A program made the translations under genes and the position numbers. A stretch of 24,041 bases of DNA from an uncultured Rhizobiaceae group bacterium (lineage in GTDB: Bacteria > Pseudomonadota > Alphaproteobacteria > Rhizobiales > Rhizobiaceae). The notes under the pieces are model-generated. The model ran no database searches. It was not told the DNA's origin and saw only the letters and a list, made by a program, of their open reading frames with translations. This document shows, piece by piece, positions 1 through 7,526 of the stretch. The DNA lies in NCBI GenBank assembly GCA_938009335.1, contig CALLHT010000233.1, positions 1 to 24,041 on the forward strand. Direction: 5' to 3'. Numbering within the stretch: position 1 is the first letter of the stretch; each line of letters opens with the position of its first letter.

Positions 1-1281
1 GGTTCTGGTGTCAGTGAAGTCTCCGGGCTTCTTACATCTAGAGGCGGTGAATCCATTGACCAATCTGTAGTGAACAAAGAAACAGTTGCCACAGGTGGTG
101 TTTATCTTAACAAGCTTGATAGACCATTTTCATTGAATACAGCATTAAGTACCGCATTGGTTCACAGTCCGGCACTTCATGCGCAATATGCGAGACTTGA
201 GATTTCGAGAGCAGATGTAAAGCAGGCAAGTCTGCCTCGTAATCCTCAGCTGGATGGTGTTATTACAGCAGGCATCACAGGCGAACCTTCGCGCCTTGCT
301 GCTGGTGCACTTTATCCGGTTCTTGATCTTGTGTATCGCCCGATCCGCGTGAGCGAAAGTAAGGCAGAATTTCAGGCGACACAGGTAAGTGTGGCAGAGG
401 AAATCATTTCTCACATCAACGAGACAAGTGAAGCTTACGTGCAGCTTGCCAAGTCACAGGCACGCATTCGCGCACTTTCAAATGTGGTTTCTGTCGCACG
501 TTCGCAGGCAAAATCTGCCAGAGGGTTGGCTGCTACTGGTGGCATAGATGGCAGTCAGGTTGCGCGTCTTGAAAACATACTTGCCGAAGCAGAAATTGAA
601 CTAGACGAGGAGCGTAGTGCAAACAAGATTGCAGCGACCCAACTTGCATCCTTGATGGGTGTATCACAGAAGCAAAAATTGAATGCATCGCTGAATATTC
701 AGCAAATTGGGCAACGATTACCATCGATTGAAACGGCTCTATCCAGAGCCAAACAACAACGTCTTGATCTTGCAGTTGCCAAGGAACAGGTTCGCGTTCG
801 AGAGGTTGCATTAGAACGAGCTGGCCGGAAACTCGGACCTGAATCAATTGAAATTGGTGTGGAGTTTGAACGTGAAGAAGGTGAGAAGTTTTTAGGGCCA
901 TCTGTAGGAGTTGAAGTGCCGATCTTTGACAATGGCAAAGTGAAACTTGAAAAAGCTGAGGCCGAGTTAAAACTCGCAAGGCAGCAAGTATCAGCAACAA
1001 AAAACAGGATTACATCTGAAGTACGCACCACACATGCAGATGTTTTATCCAAAAGAAAAACTGCAATAGCCCATCGCAATAAGCTCGTTCCGTTCGCCCG
1101 TGCGCAGGCAGACTTGGCAAAACGGCGCTTTGAAGGTGGTCAGATTGAAGCTCTCGATTTTCTTGAAGCGGAAATTGAAGCAACACGCAGTAGACTATCA
1201 GCAATCGATGCTGTCGCTGCATATTGGGAAGCTTTGGGCATTTTCAATACGGCAGTCGGGGGATGGCCGAGAACGCAGTAA
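1..1281 (+). CDS. TolC/CzcC-family outer-membrane efflux protein, 5' end cut by window
   Basis: The reading frame is open from the first base of the window, so the true start lies upstream; the GTG at position 70 is only the first internal start codon. The visible protein has the outer-membrane efflux (OEP) layout: two halves of long, Ala/Glu/Arg/Gln-rich amphipathic helices (for example the EIISHINETSEAYVQLAKSQ region and the KNRITSEVRTTHADVLSKRK region). Typical landmarks are 'LARQQ', a Pro-Ile-Phe-Asp-Asn-Gly turn near the second beta hairpin, and an 'ARAQADLAKRRFEGGQI' C-terminal helix. Such proteins form the trimeric outer-membrane channel of tripartite RND or type I exporters. The partner pump and adaptor would be expected upstream, outside the window, so substrate (metal or drug) cannot be decided. 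No intact gene follows on this strand before the mobile-element debris, so it is probably the last gene of its operon. Confidence 0.85.
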   Translation, partial: GSGVSEVSGLLTSRGGESIDQSVVNKETVATGGVYLNKLDRPFSLNTALSTALVHSPALHAQYARLEISRADVKQASLPRNPQLDGVITAGITGEPSRLAAGALYPVLDLVYRPIRVSESKAEFQATQVSVAEEIISHINETSEAYVQLAKSQARIRALSNVVSVARSQAKSARGLAATGGIDGSQVARLENILAEAEIELDEERSANKIAATQLASLMGVSQKQKLNASLNIQQIGQRLPSIETALSRAKQQRLDLAVAKEQVRVREVALERAGRKLGPESIEIGVEFEREEGEKFLGPSVGVEVPIFDNGKVKLEKAEAELKLARQQVSATKNRITSEVRTTHADVLSKRKTAIAHRNKLVPFARAQADLAKRRFEGGQIEALDFLEAEIEATRSRLSAIDAVAAYWEALGIFNTAVGGWPRTQ

Positions 1282-1588
1282 TACCCTCCTTATTGCACAA
1301 ATAAAGTTCAGCAAGCGACAGCACTCTGATGTCAGCAATGGGCTCAGATGTATGGACCGACTGCGGTTTGCAAGAGAGAATGTTGGATGGATATCGGAAG
1401 TCGCTGGTATGTATCCGGCCTGTTGATCGGCTCGCGGGCCGTGGCCCTTATGGGAATACGCACGCGCCATTGGTCTCATTAGCGGTCAGGCATTTTTGTG
1501 CCATCCGAGCCCTCAGATTTCGGGTGCGTTGTTAATCCGTTCCATTCGTTTATCTCAGTTGCGAACTAAAGTCTGAAGTATTGCTTGG
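1282..1588. other. Gap without a supported gene, 3' flank of an IS110 remnant
   Basis: No reading frame here resembles a protein I recognise, and no clear intrinsic terminator for the efflux gene is visible. The stretch lies directly downstream (in minus-strand sense) of the decayed IS110-type transposase stop codon, so part of it is probably the non-coding end of that element. Confidence 0.5.
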
Positions 1589-1905
1589 TTAAATAGCTGC
1601 CACCTCCGCTTTGTGCGCGTCGAATGCCTTTCCACTCCTCAATATACTCCATGCGATGCGCGCAAGCTTGTTGGCGAGTGCTGCCGCTAGTTTATTTTAT
1701 GCATTCTCGGTGCTGCCGCTTCCAACCAAGGACCAAAGCTCAACTTGTGCCAATTGTGGGGCCGCATCAGAATGATCTGGGCTGCCTGCACAAACAGCGT
1801 TCGCAGATACTTACTGCCGCGTTTGGAGATGCGCCCAAGGATAGGCTTGCCACCAGTAGAATATTGCCTGGGTGGCCCTATAAAGTGAGAACCGTTTGAA
1901 GCCCA
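1589..1905 (-). pseudogene. IS110/IS1111-type transposase, C-terminal remnant with frameshift
   Basis: Read on the minus strand, the region encodes the C-terminal transposase_20 part of an IS110-family transposase. A 'PPRQYSTGGKPILGRISKRG' segment is followed by 'KYLRTLFVQAAQ' and then, in another frame, 'LAAALANKLARIAWSILRSG' ending in 'EVAAI' and a TAA at 1591-1589. The two frames meet at an A-rich run (1691-1700). Adding one A there restores an uninterrupted 'MHKNKLAAALANK', so a single-base deletion broke the frame. Upstream of about 1905 the similarity stops; the expected 'GRxFAAFIGL' stretch is shortened, suggesting a further small deletion. The N-terminal DEDD catalytic half is not recognisable. 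This is a dead remnant, not a working insertion sequence. Family assignment is by remembered motif only. Confidence 0.7.
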
Positions 1906-2271
1906 AAAACTGAATAAGAAGGAAGAGGAACAAGAGTTTGCAAGACCAATGAAGTGATGGAAAATTGTCAGCCCAAAAACCAAGAAAACCCGAGCTTTGT
2001 CTTGAACGCTTGCTGTTCAATGTGCGGAATGGGACTTGGTTGGTGGAAACCATCCATTGCCTGACAGGCGATGCCCTGCATCGGTGAGAAGGAGGGCCAG
2101 CGGCCATGTGTGTCGCGTCAACAGGCCGAACACAGGACTGCTTCTGACAATGTATAAATCACAAATTAGGGCTTGCAAAAAGGGAGCCATCCACACAGGA
2201 CAAAGCACCGATTTCAATTTGCCTCTTGGGCCATTCTCTGACACATCTTCCATTGCTTCGCTGCTATTCGC
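1906..2271. other. Gap between the sulfatase gene and the IS110 remnant
   Basis: No supported gene. The stretch contains one palindromic repeat (2053-2090, listed separately). An 11-bp direct repeat, agcccaaaaac, occurs at 1900-1910 and again at 1970-1980. No GC-rich stem followed by a T-run, as expected for termination of the minus-strand sulfatase operon, was found immediately after 2272. Confidence 0.4.
2053..2090 (-). repeat. Double-palindrome short repeat, copy 2
   Basis: On the minus strand this stretch reads CTCACCGATGC-AGG-GCATCG followed at once by GCCTG-T-CAGGC and then AATGG. It therefore holds two adjacent inverted repeats (6-bp arms with a 3-nt loop, then 5-bp arms around one base). 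Nearly the same sequence and the same pair of palindromes lies inside the IS30 transposase at 12803-12839. The differences between the copies mostly leave the stems paired. Exact ends of the unit are uncertain by several bases. Confidence 0.6.
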
Positions 2272-3807
2272 CTATTCGTCGGTCGAATACTGCAAATAAC
2301 CGCGTCGCTCAACGGTGGGAAATGCATCGCCCCGGCGTACATAGTTGGTATTTTGCGTCAATGATTTGGGTATGAAGTCCCAAGTTTCTTCCCGTCCAAC
2401 AGCAAGAGCGTTATCAATTAATTTGCGTTCAATTTGTGACGTTATCACCTTGTCCAATAGCGTATCCAAATCCCATGTATCTTCCACCATTTTGGTAAGA
2501 CGCGCCTCGTCGAAATCCCCACTTCCCGCTATGTTGTCCAATTCCAGCGGGTCCTTCCCCAAGTCGAAAAGTTGCGGTGGATATGCTCTGGAGACAGTCA
2601 ATTTCTTGTTGCCATCTCGGATGCAAACACGCGGAGCCGAAGTACCACCATCAATGTGTTCCATGAAAATGGGGCCGTTGATGGTTTCTCCGCGCAGCGC
2701 TGGTGCAAGGCTTCTACCGTCCAGCTGTGACTTGATTTGTTCTTTTGGAATTTCAGCAAACTCGAGAAGTGTTGGAAATATATCAAGCAATGATGCCGGG
2801 GCGGTCACCCGATCGGGTTCGTGGTTGGGATGGGCAATAATGAGAGGAACTTGAACCGCCGCGTTAAACAGTGTCTTTTTAAACCACATGCCACGCTCGC
2901 CAATCATATCGCCGTGATCTGAGGCGAACATCACGATCGTGTCGTCATAAAACCCGCTCTGTTTAAGGGCTTCCATTAAACGACCAAACAGGCTGTCTAT
3001 GTACGAAATCATGCCGTAATACCCACGCCGTGCATTTCGATAATCATGCTCAGTCAACGTGCATTTATCTTGCCCATAATGATAGTAGAGTGATTGGCTA
3101 TGCTCGTCGCGTTCTTCAACGGGCATATGCGCTACGAGCGGGGGTTCCAGCTCTTCATCGGAGTAAAGGTCCCAATATTCCCGGGTCGTGACATAAGGAT
3201 CGTGTGGCTGTGTCAGTGAAACAGTCATCATGAATGGACGCTTGTCGTCACTTCGGGCACGTGTATAAAGTTCGCGCACAGCGTGGTGGATAACATCTTC
3301 ATCGTAGTCGATTTGCATGGATCGAGCGACGGGCCCAGCGTCCCTCACTGTATCGATTGTTGATACGCCAAACATATACGCACGTTCGTCATCTTTATTG
3401 TAATCCCGGAAATCAGCATCGGGTGTCCAAGACATATCTGCCGGATATATTTCGGTAGTCAGACGTTCTTCAAATCCATGATATTGATCGGGTCCAACAA
3501 AATGCATTTTGCCTGAGATGCAGGTGTAATAACCAGCGGATCTCAGATAGTGGGCAAAAGTCGGTGTTGAGGCTGTGAACTCTGCACCATTATCATAGGC
3601 ACCTATGCGGGACGGCAGCCTGCCAGCCATCATGCCGAAGCGGGATGGCGCACAAAGTGGGTAAGCGCAGTAGGCGTTTTCAAAAACTGTACCGCGCGCC
3701 GCCAGCGCATCGATATTGGGAGTTTTGCAAACGGTGCCACCATAAGAATTGAGGACAAAGGATGTCAATTGATCGACCATGAAGAGAATGATGTTTGGCT
3801 TACTCAT
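2272..3807 (-). CDS. Sulfatase of the choline-sulfatase (BetC) type, type I, probably cytoplasmic
   Basis: A 511-residue arylsulfatase-superfamily enzyme that should hydrolyse a sulfate ester. The ATG at 3807 is preferred over an in-frame TTG 13 codons earlier, because the protein then begins directly with 'MSKPNIILFMVDQL' and has an upstream GGAG. The formylglycine signature CAPSR is at residues 52-56 (Cys52 to be modified). Other active-site landmarks are Asp12, Lys100/His102 (GKMHF), His202 (QPHDPY), Asp297/His298 (SDHGD) and Lys310. Length and the C-terminal tail ('TWDFIP...RRG') match BetC-type choline sulfatases. There is no signal peptide, so the substrate must be imported first. It is the last gene of the operon, 51 nt after the PLP enzyme. 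No betaine-synthesis genes are nearby, so choline-O-sulfate is not an obvious substrate; a phosphonate monoester hydrolase role cannot be excluded. Confidence 0.88.
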   Translation of the reverse strand: MSKPNIILFMVDQLTSFVLNSYGGTVCKTPNIDALAARGTVFENAYCAYPLCAPSRFGMMAGRLPSRIGAYDNGAEFTASTPTFAHYLRSAGYYTCISGKMHFVGPDQYHGFEERLTTEIYPADMSWTPDADFRDYNKDDERAYMFGVSTIDTVRDAGPVARSMQIDYDEDVIHHAVRELYTRARSDDKRPFMMTVSLTQPHDPYVTTREYWDLYSDEELEPPLVAHMPVEERDEHSQSLYYHYGQDKCTLTEHDYRNARRGYYGMISYIDSLFGRLMEALKQSGFYDDTIVMFASDHGDMIGERGMWFKKTLFNAAVQVPLIIAHPNHEPDRVTAPASLLDIFPTLLEFAEIPKEQIKSQLDGRSLAPALRGETINGPIFMEHIDGGTSAPRVCIRDGNKKLTVSRAYPPQLFDLGKDPLELDNIAGSGDFDEARLTKMVEDTWDLDTLLDKVITSQIERKLIDNALAVGREETWDFIPKSLTQNTNYVRRGDAFPTVERRGYLQYSTDE

Positions 3808-3858
3808 GATCACATTACTCCGCAGTGGTTCATCGTTATTTTTCAAACTCGTGCGTCG

Positions 3859-4782
3859 TTACACTGTCGTGGTGTTATTGGCGACTGCCGCCTTATACAA
3901 ACGTTGAATACGAGTGATCATATCGCGTGAACCATCGCCAACCAATTTTCCATCAATTTCAGCAACCGGCGTTTGTGCACCGAATGTGCCTGTTAAAAAA
4001 GCCTCATCGGCTCCGTAGGCATCAACAACGGAATAGTTCCGTTCGTAAACAGGAATGTCGTTTTCACGGCAGATATCAATTACCTTTTGACGCGTAACAC
4101 CGTTCATGCAGTAATCTCCCGTAGACGTCCAGACTTCACCTTTACGAACAATAAAAAAATTACACGCATTGGTGGTATTCACAAACCCATGCGGGTCCAG
4201 CATGAGAGCTTCATCAGCCCCTGCCTGCTCTGCTTGTAAGCAGGCAATCACACAATTCAATTTTGAATGGCTGTTGTATTTGGCATCTTGGCTCATCGGT
4301 AGGCCACGCACTTGAGGAACGGTTGCCAATCGTATACCCCGGCTTTGCAATTCAGTCACAGGCTTTGAATGCTCCATGATAATCACCAAAGTCGGGCCTG
4401 AATGACTCAGCGACGGATGCTGAAAGGGTTTGGTTTTCGTGCCGCGGGTCAGCATCAAACGGCAGTGTACGTCAGTTGTCATACCGTTGGCTTGAGCAGT
4501 CATGGTTAGAGCTTCAAGCATGGAATTGCGATCCAACCCAACATCGAGGGAAACCGCTTTGCAAGCCTCATAGAAACGATCCATATGCTCCTCAAAGAAT
4601 GCCCATTTACCGTTATAAAGGCGCATTCCTTCCCACATGCCATCGCCGAGCATAAAGCCACTGTCATAGACAGACACCTTGGCCTCGTCGCGGTGAAACA
4701 ATTCACCATTAACATAGATCTTTATATCTCGATTGCGGGCGTCCTCAGATGCATCATGAGTGGTGTGGGAATCTTTGTGCAT
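3859..4782 (-). CDS. Fold-type IV PLP enzyme (class IV aminotransferase-like)
   Basis: 307 residues, of the branched-chain/D-amino-acid aminotransferase and aminodeoxychorismate lyase superfamily. Visible are the N-terminal 'IYVNGELF...VSVYDSGFMLGDGMWEGMR' block, with 'FFEEHMDRFY' at 62-71. Lys174 in 'SHSKLN' is the expected Schiff-base lysine, and a conserved Asn208-Phe-Phe follows. The motif normally written V-T-E-G-S-S-S-N reads VNTTNACN (201-208). The glutamate that usually contacts the PLP pyridine nitrogen therefore aligns with Thr203. I recall a related bacterial subfamily with a comparable substitution, so this is probably a subfamily trait rather than damage. Cytoplasmic. Starts 14 nt after the reductase gene with a GAGGCAGG-like ribosome site, inside the gntR operon. 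Likely transaminates (or eliminates from) the amino compound handled by the operon; substrate unknown. Confidence 0.85.
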   Translation of the reverse strand: MHKDSHTTHDASEDARNRDIKIYVNGELFHRDEAKVSVYDSGFMLGDGMWEGMRLYNGKWAFFEEHMDRFYEACKAVSLDVGLDRNSMLEALTMTAQANGMTTDVHCRLMLTRGTKTKPFQHPSLSHSGPTLVIIMEHSKPVTELQSRGIRLATVPQVRGLPMSQDAKYNSHSKLNCVIACLQAEQAGADEALMLDPHGFVNTTNACNFFIVRKGEVWTSTGDYCMNGVTRQKVIDICRENDIPVYERNYSVVDAYGADEAFLTGTFGAQTPVAEIDGKLVGDGSRDMITRIQRLYKAAVANNTTTV

Positions 4783-4796
4783 TCAATGACCTGCCT

Positions 4797-5717
4797 CTAT
4801 ACTAAGTCCAGAATTGCGCAGGCGATCATCAAGTCAAGATGAGCACCGCCGCCATTTTTAAAAACCGTGATGTCATCTGGACTGGCTCGTCCGGACATTC
4901 CTTGTTTGAGCTGATAAAGATCCGCCAGTATGTCGGCCTCGGTAATCGCTCCAGTTTCCAATGGAATTTTAAGTTCACCAATATGGTGTAAAGTCGTGTC
5001 ACGGCTATCCACGAAAATGCGTGCCTTTTGGAGCAATGTGTCATCGGCTTCGCGCATTTCGGCACGGAAGGCTCCAATCAGGTCAACGTGCGTTCCTGGC
5101 TTAACCCAAGCACCATTAAGGATCGGATTTGTGGACATGGTTGCTGTCGTAATAATGTCTGCCCGCGCGACTGATGCTGGCAAGTCATCAACCGCTGTTA
5201 CGCTCAGTCCATTTGATTGCAGCTGATCTGCAAGGGTTTGGGCTTTCGATTGCGTTCTGTTCCAAATCAGAAATTCTTGAAGTTCAGGAAATGCCTTTTG
5301 ATATGCCGCTACAATATTTGCAGCGACGCGCCCAGCACCTATGACCAACATCGTTTGGCTGTCTGGCTTAGCAAGGTACTTGGCTCCCAATGCTGAGTCA
5401 GATGCAGTCTTTAGATTGGTAACAAGATCGCTTTCGATAACCGCTCGTAGAATGCCGTTACATTCGTCGAAGACTTGCATCCCTCCTTGAACGGTTGGTA
5501 ATCCGTTCGCGGCGTTGTCAGCTATTACCGTGACGTTCTTCACGCCAAATCCTAGGCCTTCTATCCATGCTGCTCGGCTAAGAAGTGTCCGGCCAGGTGG
5601 CCCCAGAAAAGCGTCATGGATTTGTGCTGCTGGAAGCGCGTGGCCTGCATCAATTGCATCGATAAAAGTTGTCCATTCGATGTCATCACCAAAAATATCG
5701 GAACGAACCAGTTTCAC
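4797..5717 (-). CDS. Ornithine cyclodeaminase / mu-crystallin family protein (probable NAD(P)-dependent imine reductase)
   Basis: 306 residues, usual length for the family. A Rossmann dinucleotide motif GAGRVA lies at 127-132, followed by 'FLIWNRT', a typical second-strand signature. Lys60 (GVKNVTV) and Lys103 (NLKTAS) occupy positions where the family uses Lys/Arg to hold the substrate carboxylate. 'VDLIGAFRAEMREADD' matches the non-cyclodeaminase branch, which includes ketimine, iminosuccinate and pyrroline-2-carboxylate reductases. A dehydrogenase/imine reductase acting on an amino acid is therefore more likely than true ornithine cyclodeaminase. The start is GTG, sharing GTGA with the aapP stop (4-bp overlap), so it is translationally coupled to the transporter genes. 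Confidence 0.85.
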   Translation of the reverse strand: MKLVRSDIFGDDIEWTTFIDAIDAGHALPAAQIHDAFLGPPGRTLLSRAAWIEGLGFGVKNVTVIADNAANGLPTVQGGMQVFDECNGILRAVIESDLVTNLKTASDSALGAKYLAKPDSQTMLVIGAGRVAANIVAAYQKAFPELQEFLIWNRTQSKAQTLADQLQSNGLSVTAVDDLPASVARADIITTATMSTNPILNGAWVKPGTHVDLIGAFRAEMREADDTLLQKARIFVDSRDTTLHHIGELKIPLETGAITEADILADLYQLKQGMSGRASPDDITVFKNGGGAHLDLMIACAILDLV

Positions 5718-6451
5718 GAGTGAACGACTTTCATAAACTCTTTCGTGATCTCATTTTGCGGGTCATTGAACATTTGCTCAGGACTTCCTTCTTCAACGAT
5801 CACTCCTTCGGCCATCAGAATAATACGATCTGCAACGGCTCTAGCAAACCCCATCTCGTGGGTGACGCAAACGATTGTCATATCCGCACGTGTCAAGTCC
5901 TGCATCACATCAAGAACTTCGGAGATCATCTCAGGGTCCAGAGCCGACGTCGGTTCGTCAAATAACATTATCTTTGGTTTTAAACTGAGCGCTCTCGCCA
6001 ATGCGACGCGTTGTTGTTGCCCACCTGAAATTTGATCTGGATATTTTTTACTATGAGCCTCGACTTGCATTTTATGCAGCTGATCCATCGCCTCCGCTGT
6101 GGCCGCTTTGCGATCTCTACCAATTGCACGAATTTGTGGTAACACGCAGTTTTCCAAGATGGTTAGATGCGGAAACAGATTGAAGTTTTGAAACACCATC
6201 CCGACCTGTTTGCGAACCTTATCCAACACCAGAGCGTTGTCACCAACGGGCAGTCCAAGAACCTCGATTTGTCCTGATGTGTAGCCCTCAAGACCATTCA
6301 TGCACCGAATTAGCGTCGATTTTCCTGATCCAGACGGCCCGCAGATAACCAATGTCTGGCCATCCGGAACTTCAAGATTGATATCTTTCAGGGCATGGAA
6401 TTTATCAAAATGCTTTTCCAGCGACTCAATCGAGATTGCTACCTCAGGCAT
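5714..6451 (-). CDS. aapP: Amino-acid ABC transporter ATP-binding protein, AapP type
   Basis: 245-residue ATPase of the polar amino-acid uptake family. Walker A is GPSGSGKST (38-46), the ABC signature ISGGQ (141-145), Walker B IMLFDE (161-166) with 'PTSALDPE' following, and the switch histidine is His198. It energises import through AapQ/AapM at the inner membrane. It overlaps the aapM stop by 8 bp and the downstream reductase start by 4 bp, so it is firmly inside the operon. The Aap symbol rests on the complete J-Q-M-P order with long permeases, the pattern of the rhizobial general L-amino-acid permease. This does not prove that the system is broad-specificity here. Confidence 0.9.
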   Translation of the reverse strand: MPEVAISIESLEKHFDKFHALKDINLEVPDGQTLVICGPSGSGKSTLIRCMNGLEGYTSGQIEVLGLPVGDNALVLDKVRKQVGMVFQNFNLFPHLTILENCVLPQIRAIGRDRKAATAEAMDQLHKMQVEAHSKKYPDQISGGQQQRVALARALSLKPKIMLFDEPTSALDPEMISEVLDVMQDLTRADMTIVCVTHEMGFARAVADRIILMAEGVIVEEGSPEQMFNDPQNEITKEFMKVVHS

Positions 6452-7523
6452 GACCCAACCTCATACGTGTTTCCAACCAAGCCCCATACCGGGACAAACC
6501 AAATACAAAAATGAAGTAGATCAATGCGAGAAAGACATAGACCTCGACATATTGATTGCCCCATTCGCCATTTCCAATCGCAGCATTGCCAGACGCCATC
6601 ACTTCAAAAAATCCAATGATGGTAACAATCGAGGTTTCCTTGAACGTAATCACTGCTTGATTGATGGTTGAAGGCAGCGTGTTACGGAAAGCCTGGGGTA
6701 GCAGAATATCACTGATCAATGACCAATATGGCATGCCGAGTGCAACAGCGGCTTCCTCTTGGCCCTTTGGTGTCGATTGAAGACCGGCGCGAATAATCTC
6801 GGCTTGATAGGCTGCAAAGAAGATCGCAAAGGCAATGACCACGCGCATCAACTTGTTGCCTTGAATGGCCTCAGGCAGGAGCAGGGGAACGATGACAGCT
6901 GCTGCGAACAATATTGTCAACAACGGCAGCGAGCGTACGATATCGATGAAAAAACCAAATGATTTTGCGATCACCGGCAGGTTCGAACGTCTGGCCAATG
7001 CGAACAGCACTGCAAGCGGCATGCCTATGACAAAGACGCCTGCGAATATGAAGATCGTTAGGGACAACCCTCCCCACTGATCCGAACTTACGAGCGGCAT
7101 TCCAGCAAATCCACCACGCATCAGTAATACGAAAATAGTAAAGCCTGCGATCCACAGTATGGGGATACGGCGAATTGACCAAAACACCGGCAAGCAAGAC
7201 AAGGCGATGGTCGAAATAACGACGAGGCAAGCTATAGTCGAGCGCCATTGTTCTTCGTAAGGGTAGAGCCCGAACAATATCAGTCGGCCCCGGCTTTCAA
7301 TCACCGCCCAACATGCGCCTGCATCATAAGTACATTGGTCTTTGTTTTCGACGCTCCAAATGGCATCCAAAAATGCCCAGCCGATTAGTGCATTCAAGCC
7401 CATGATTATTAAGACAGCCAAAATAATCGAAAAGACTGCATCATACCATGTCGCAAAAAAATTCTTGCGAGCCCAGTTGAGTGTGCTCATACGCGCTGAG
7501 GGAGGAGGAACTGCTTCAATCAC
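6444..7523 (-). CDS. aapM: Amino-acid ABC transporter permease, AapM type
   Basis: 359-residue inner-membrane permease with an N-terminal membrane segment, a long extra region, and a C-terminal BPD_transp_1 domain. The coupling (EAA) loop reads 'EEAAVALGMPYWSLISDILL', followed by 'PQAFRNTLPS'. The long form with extra N-terminal membrane segments is characteristic of AapM/BztC proteins rather than the roughly 220-residue HisM type. The start is GTG at 7523, three bases after the aapQ stop, supported by a GGGAAGGA ribosome site; an internal ATG 11 codons later is a less likely alternative. Its 3' end overlaps aapP by 8 bp. With AapQ it forms the translocation pore. Confidence 0.9.
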   Translation of the reverse strand: MIEAVPPPSARMSTLNWARKNFFATWYDAVFSIILAVLIIMGLNALIGWAFLDAIWSVENKDQCTYDAGACWAVIESRGRLILFGLYPYEEQWRSTIACLVVISTIALSCLPVFWSIRRIPILWIAGFTIFVLLMRGGFAGMPLVSSDQWGGLSLTIFIFAGVFVIGMPLAVLFALARRSNLPVIAKSFGFFIDIVRSLPLLTILFAAAVIVPLLLPEAIQGNKLMRVVIAFAIFFAAYQAEIIRAGLQSTPKGQEEAAVALGMPYWSLISDILLPQAFRNTLPSTINQAVITFKETSIVTIIGFFEVMASGNAAIGNGEWGNQYVEVYVFLALIYFIFVFGLSRYGAWLETRMRLGHA

Positions 7524-7526
7524 AGC

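Noticed and set aside
1100..1426. 108-residue plus-strand open frame overlapping the efflux gene
   Set aside because: It lies in another frame across the 3' end of a convincing gene and has no recognisable motifs.
2036..2299. 87-residue plus-strand open frame behind the sulfatase gene
   Set aside because: It includes the palindromic repeat, overlaps the sulfatase end antisense, and shows no protein-like conservation.
2272..3807. Naming the sulfatase betC
   Set aside because: Family resemblance is clear, but no choline or betaine genes are linked and the operon points to an amino-acid-like substrate.
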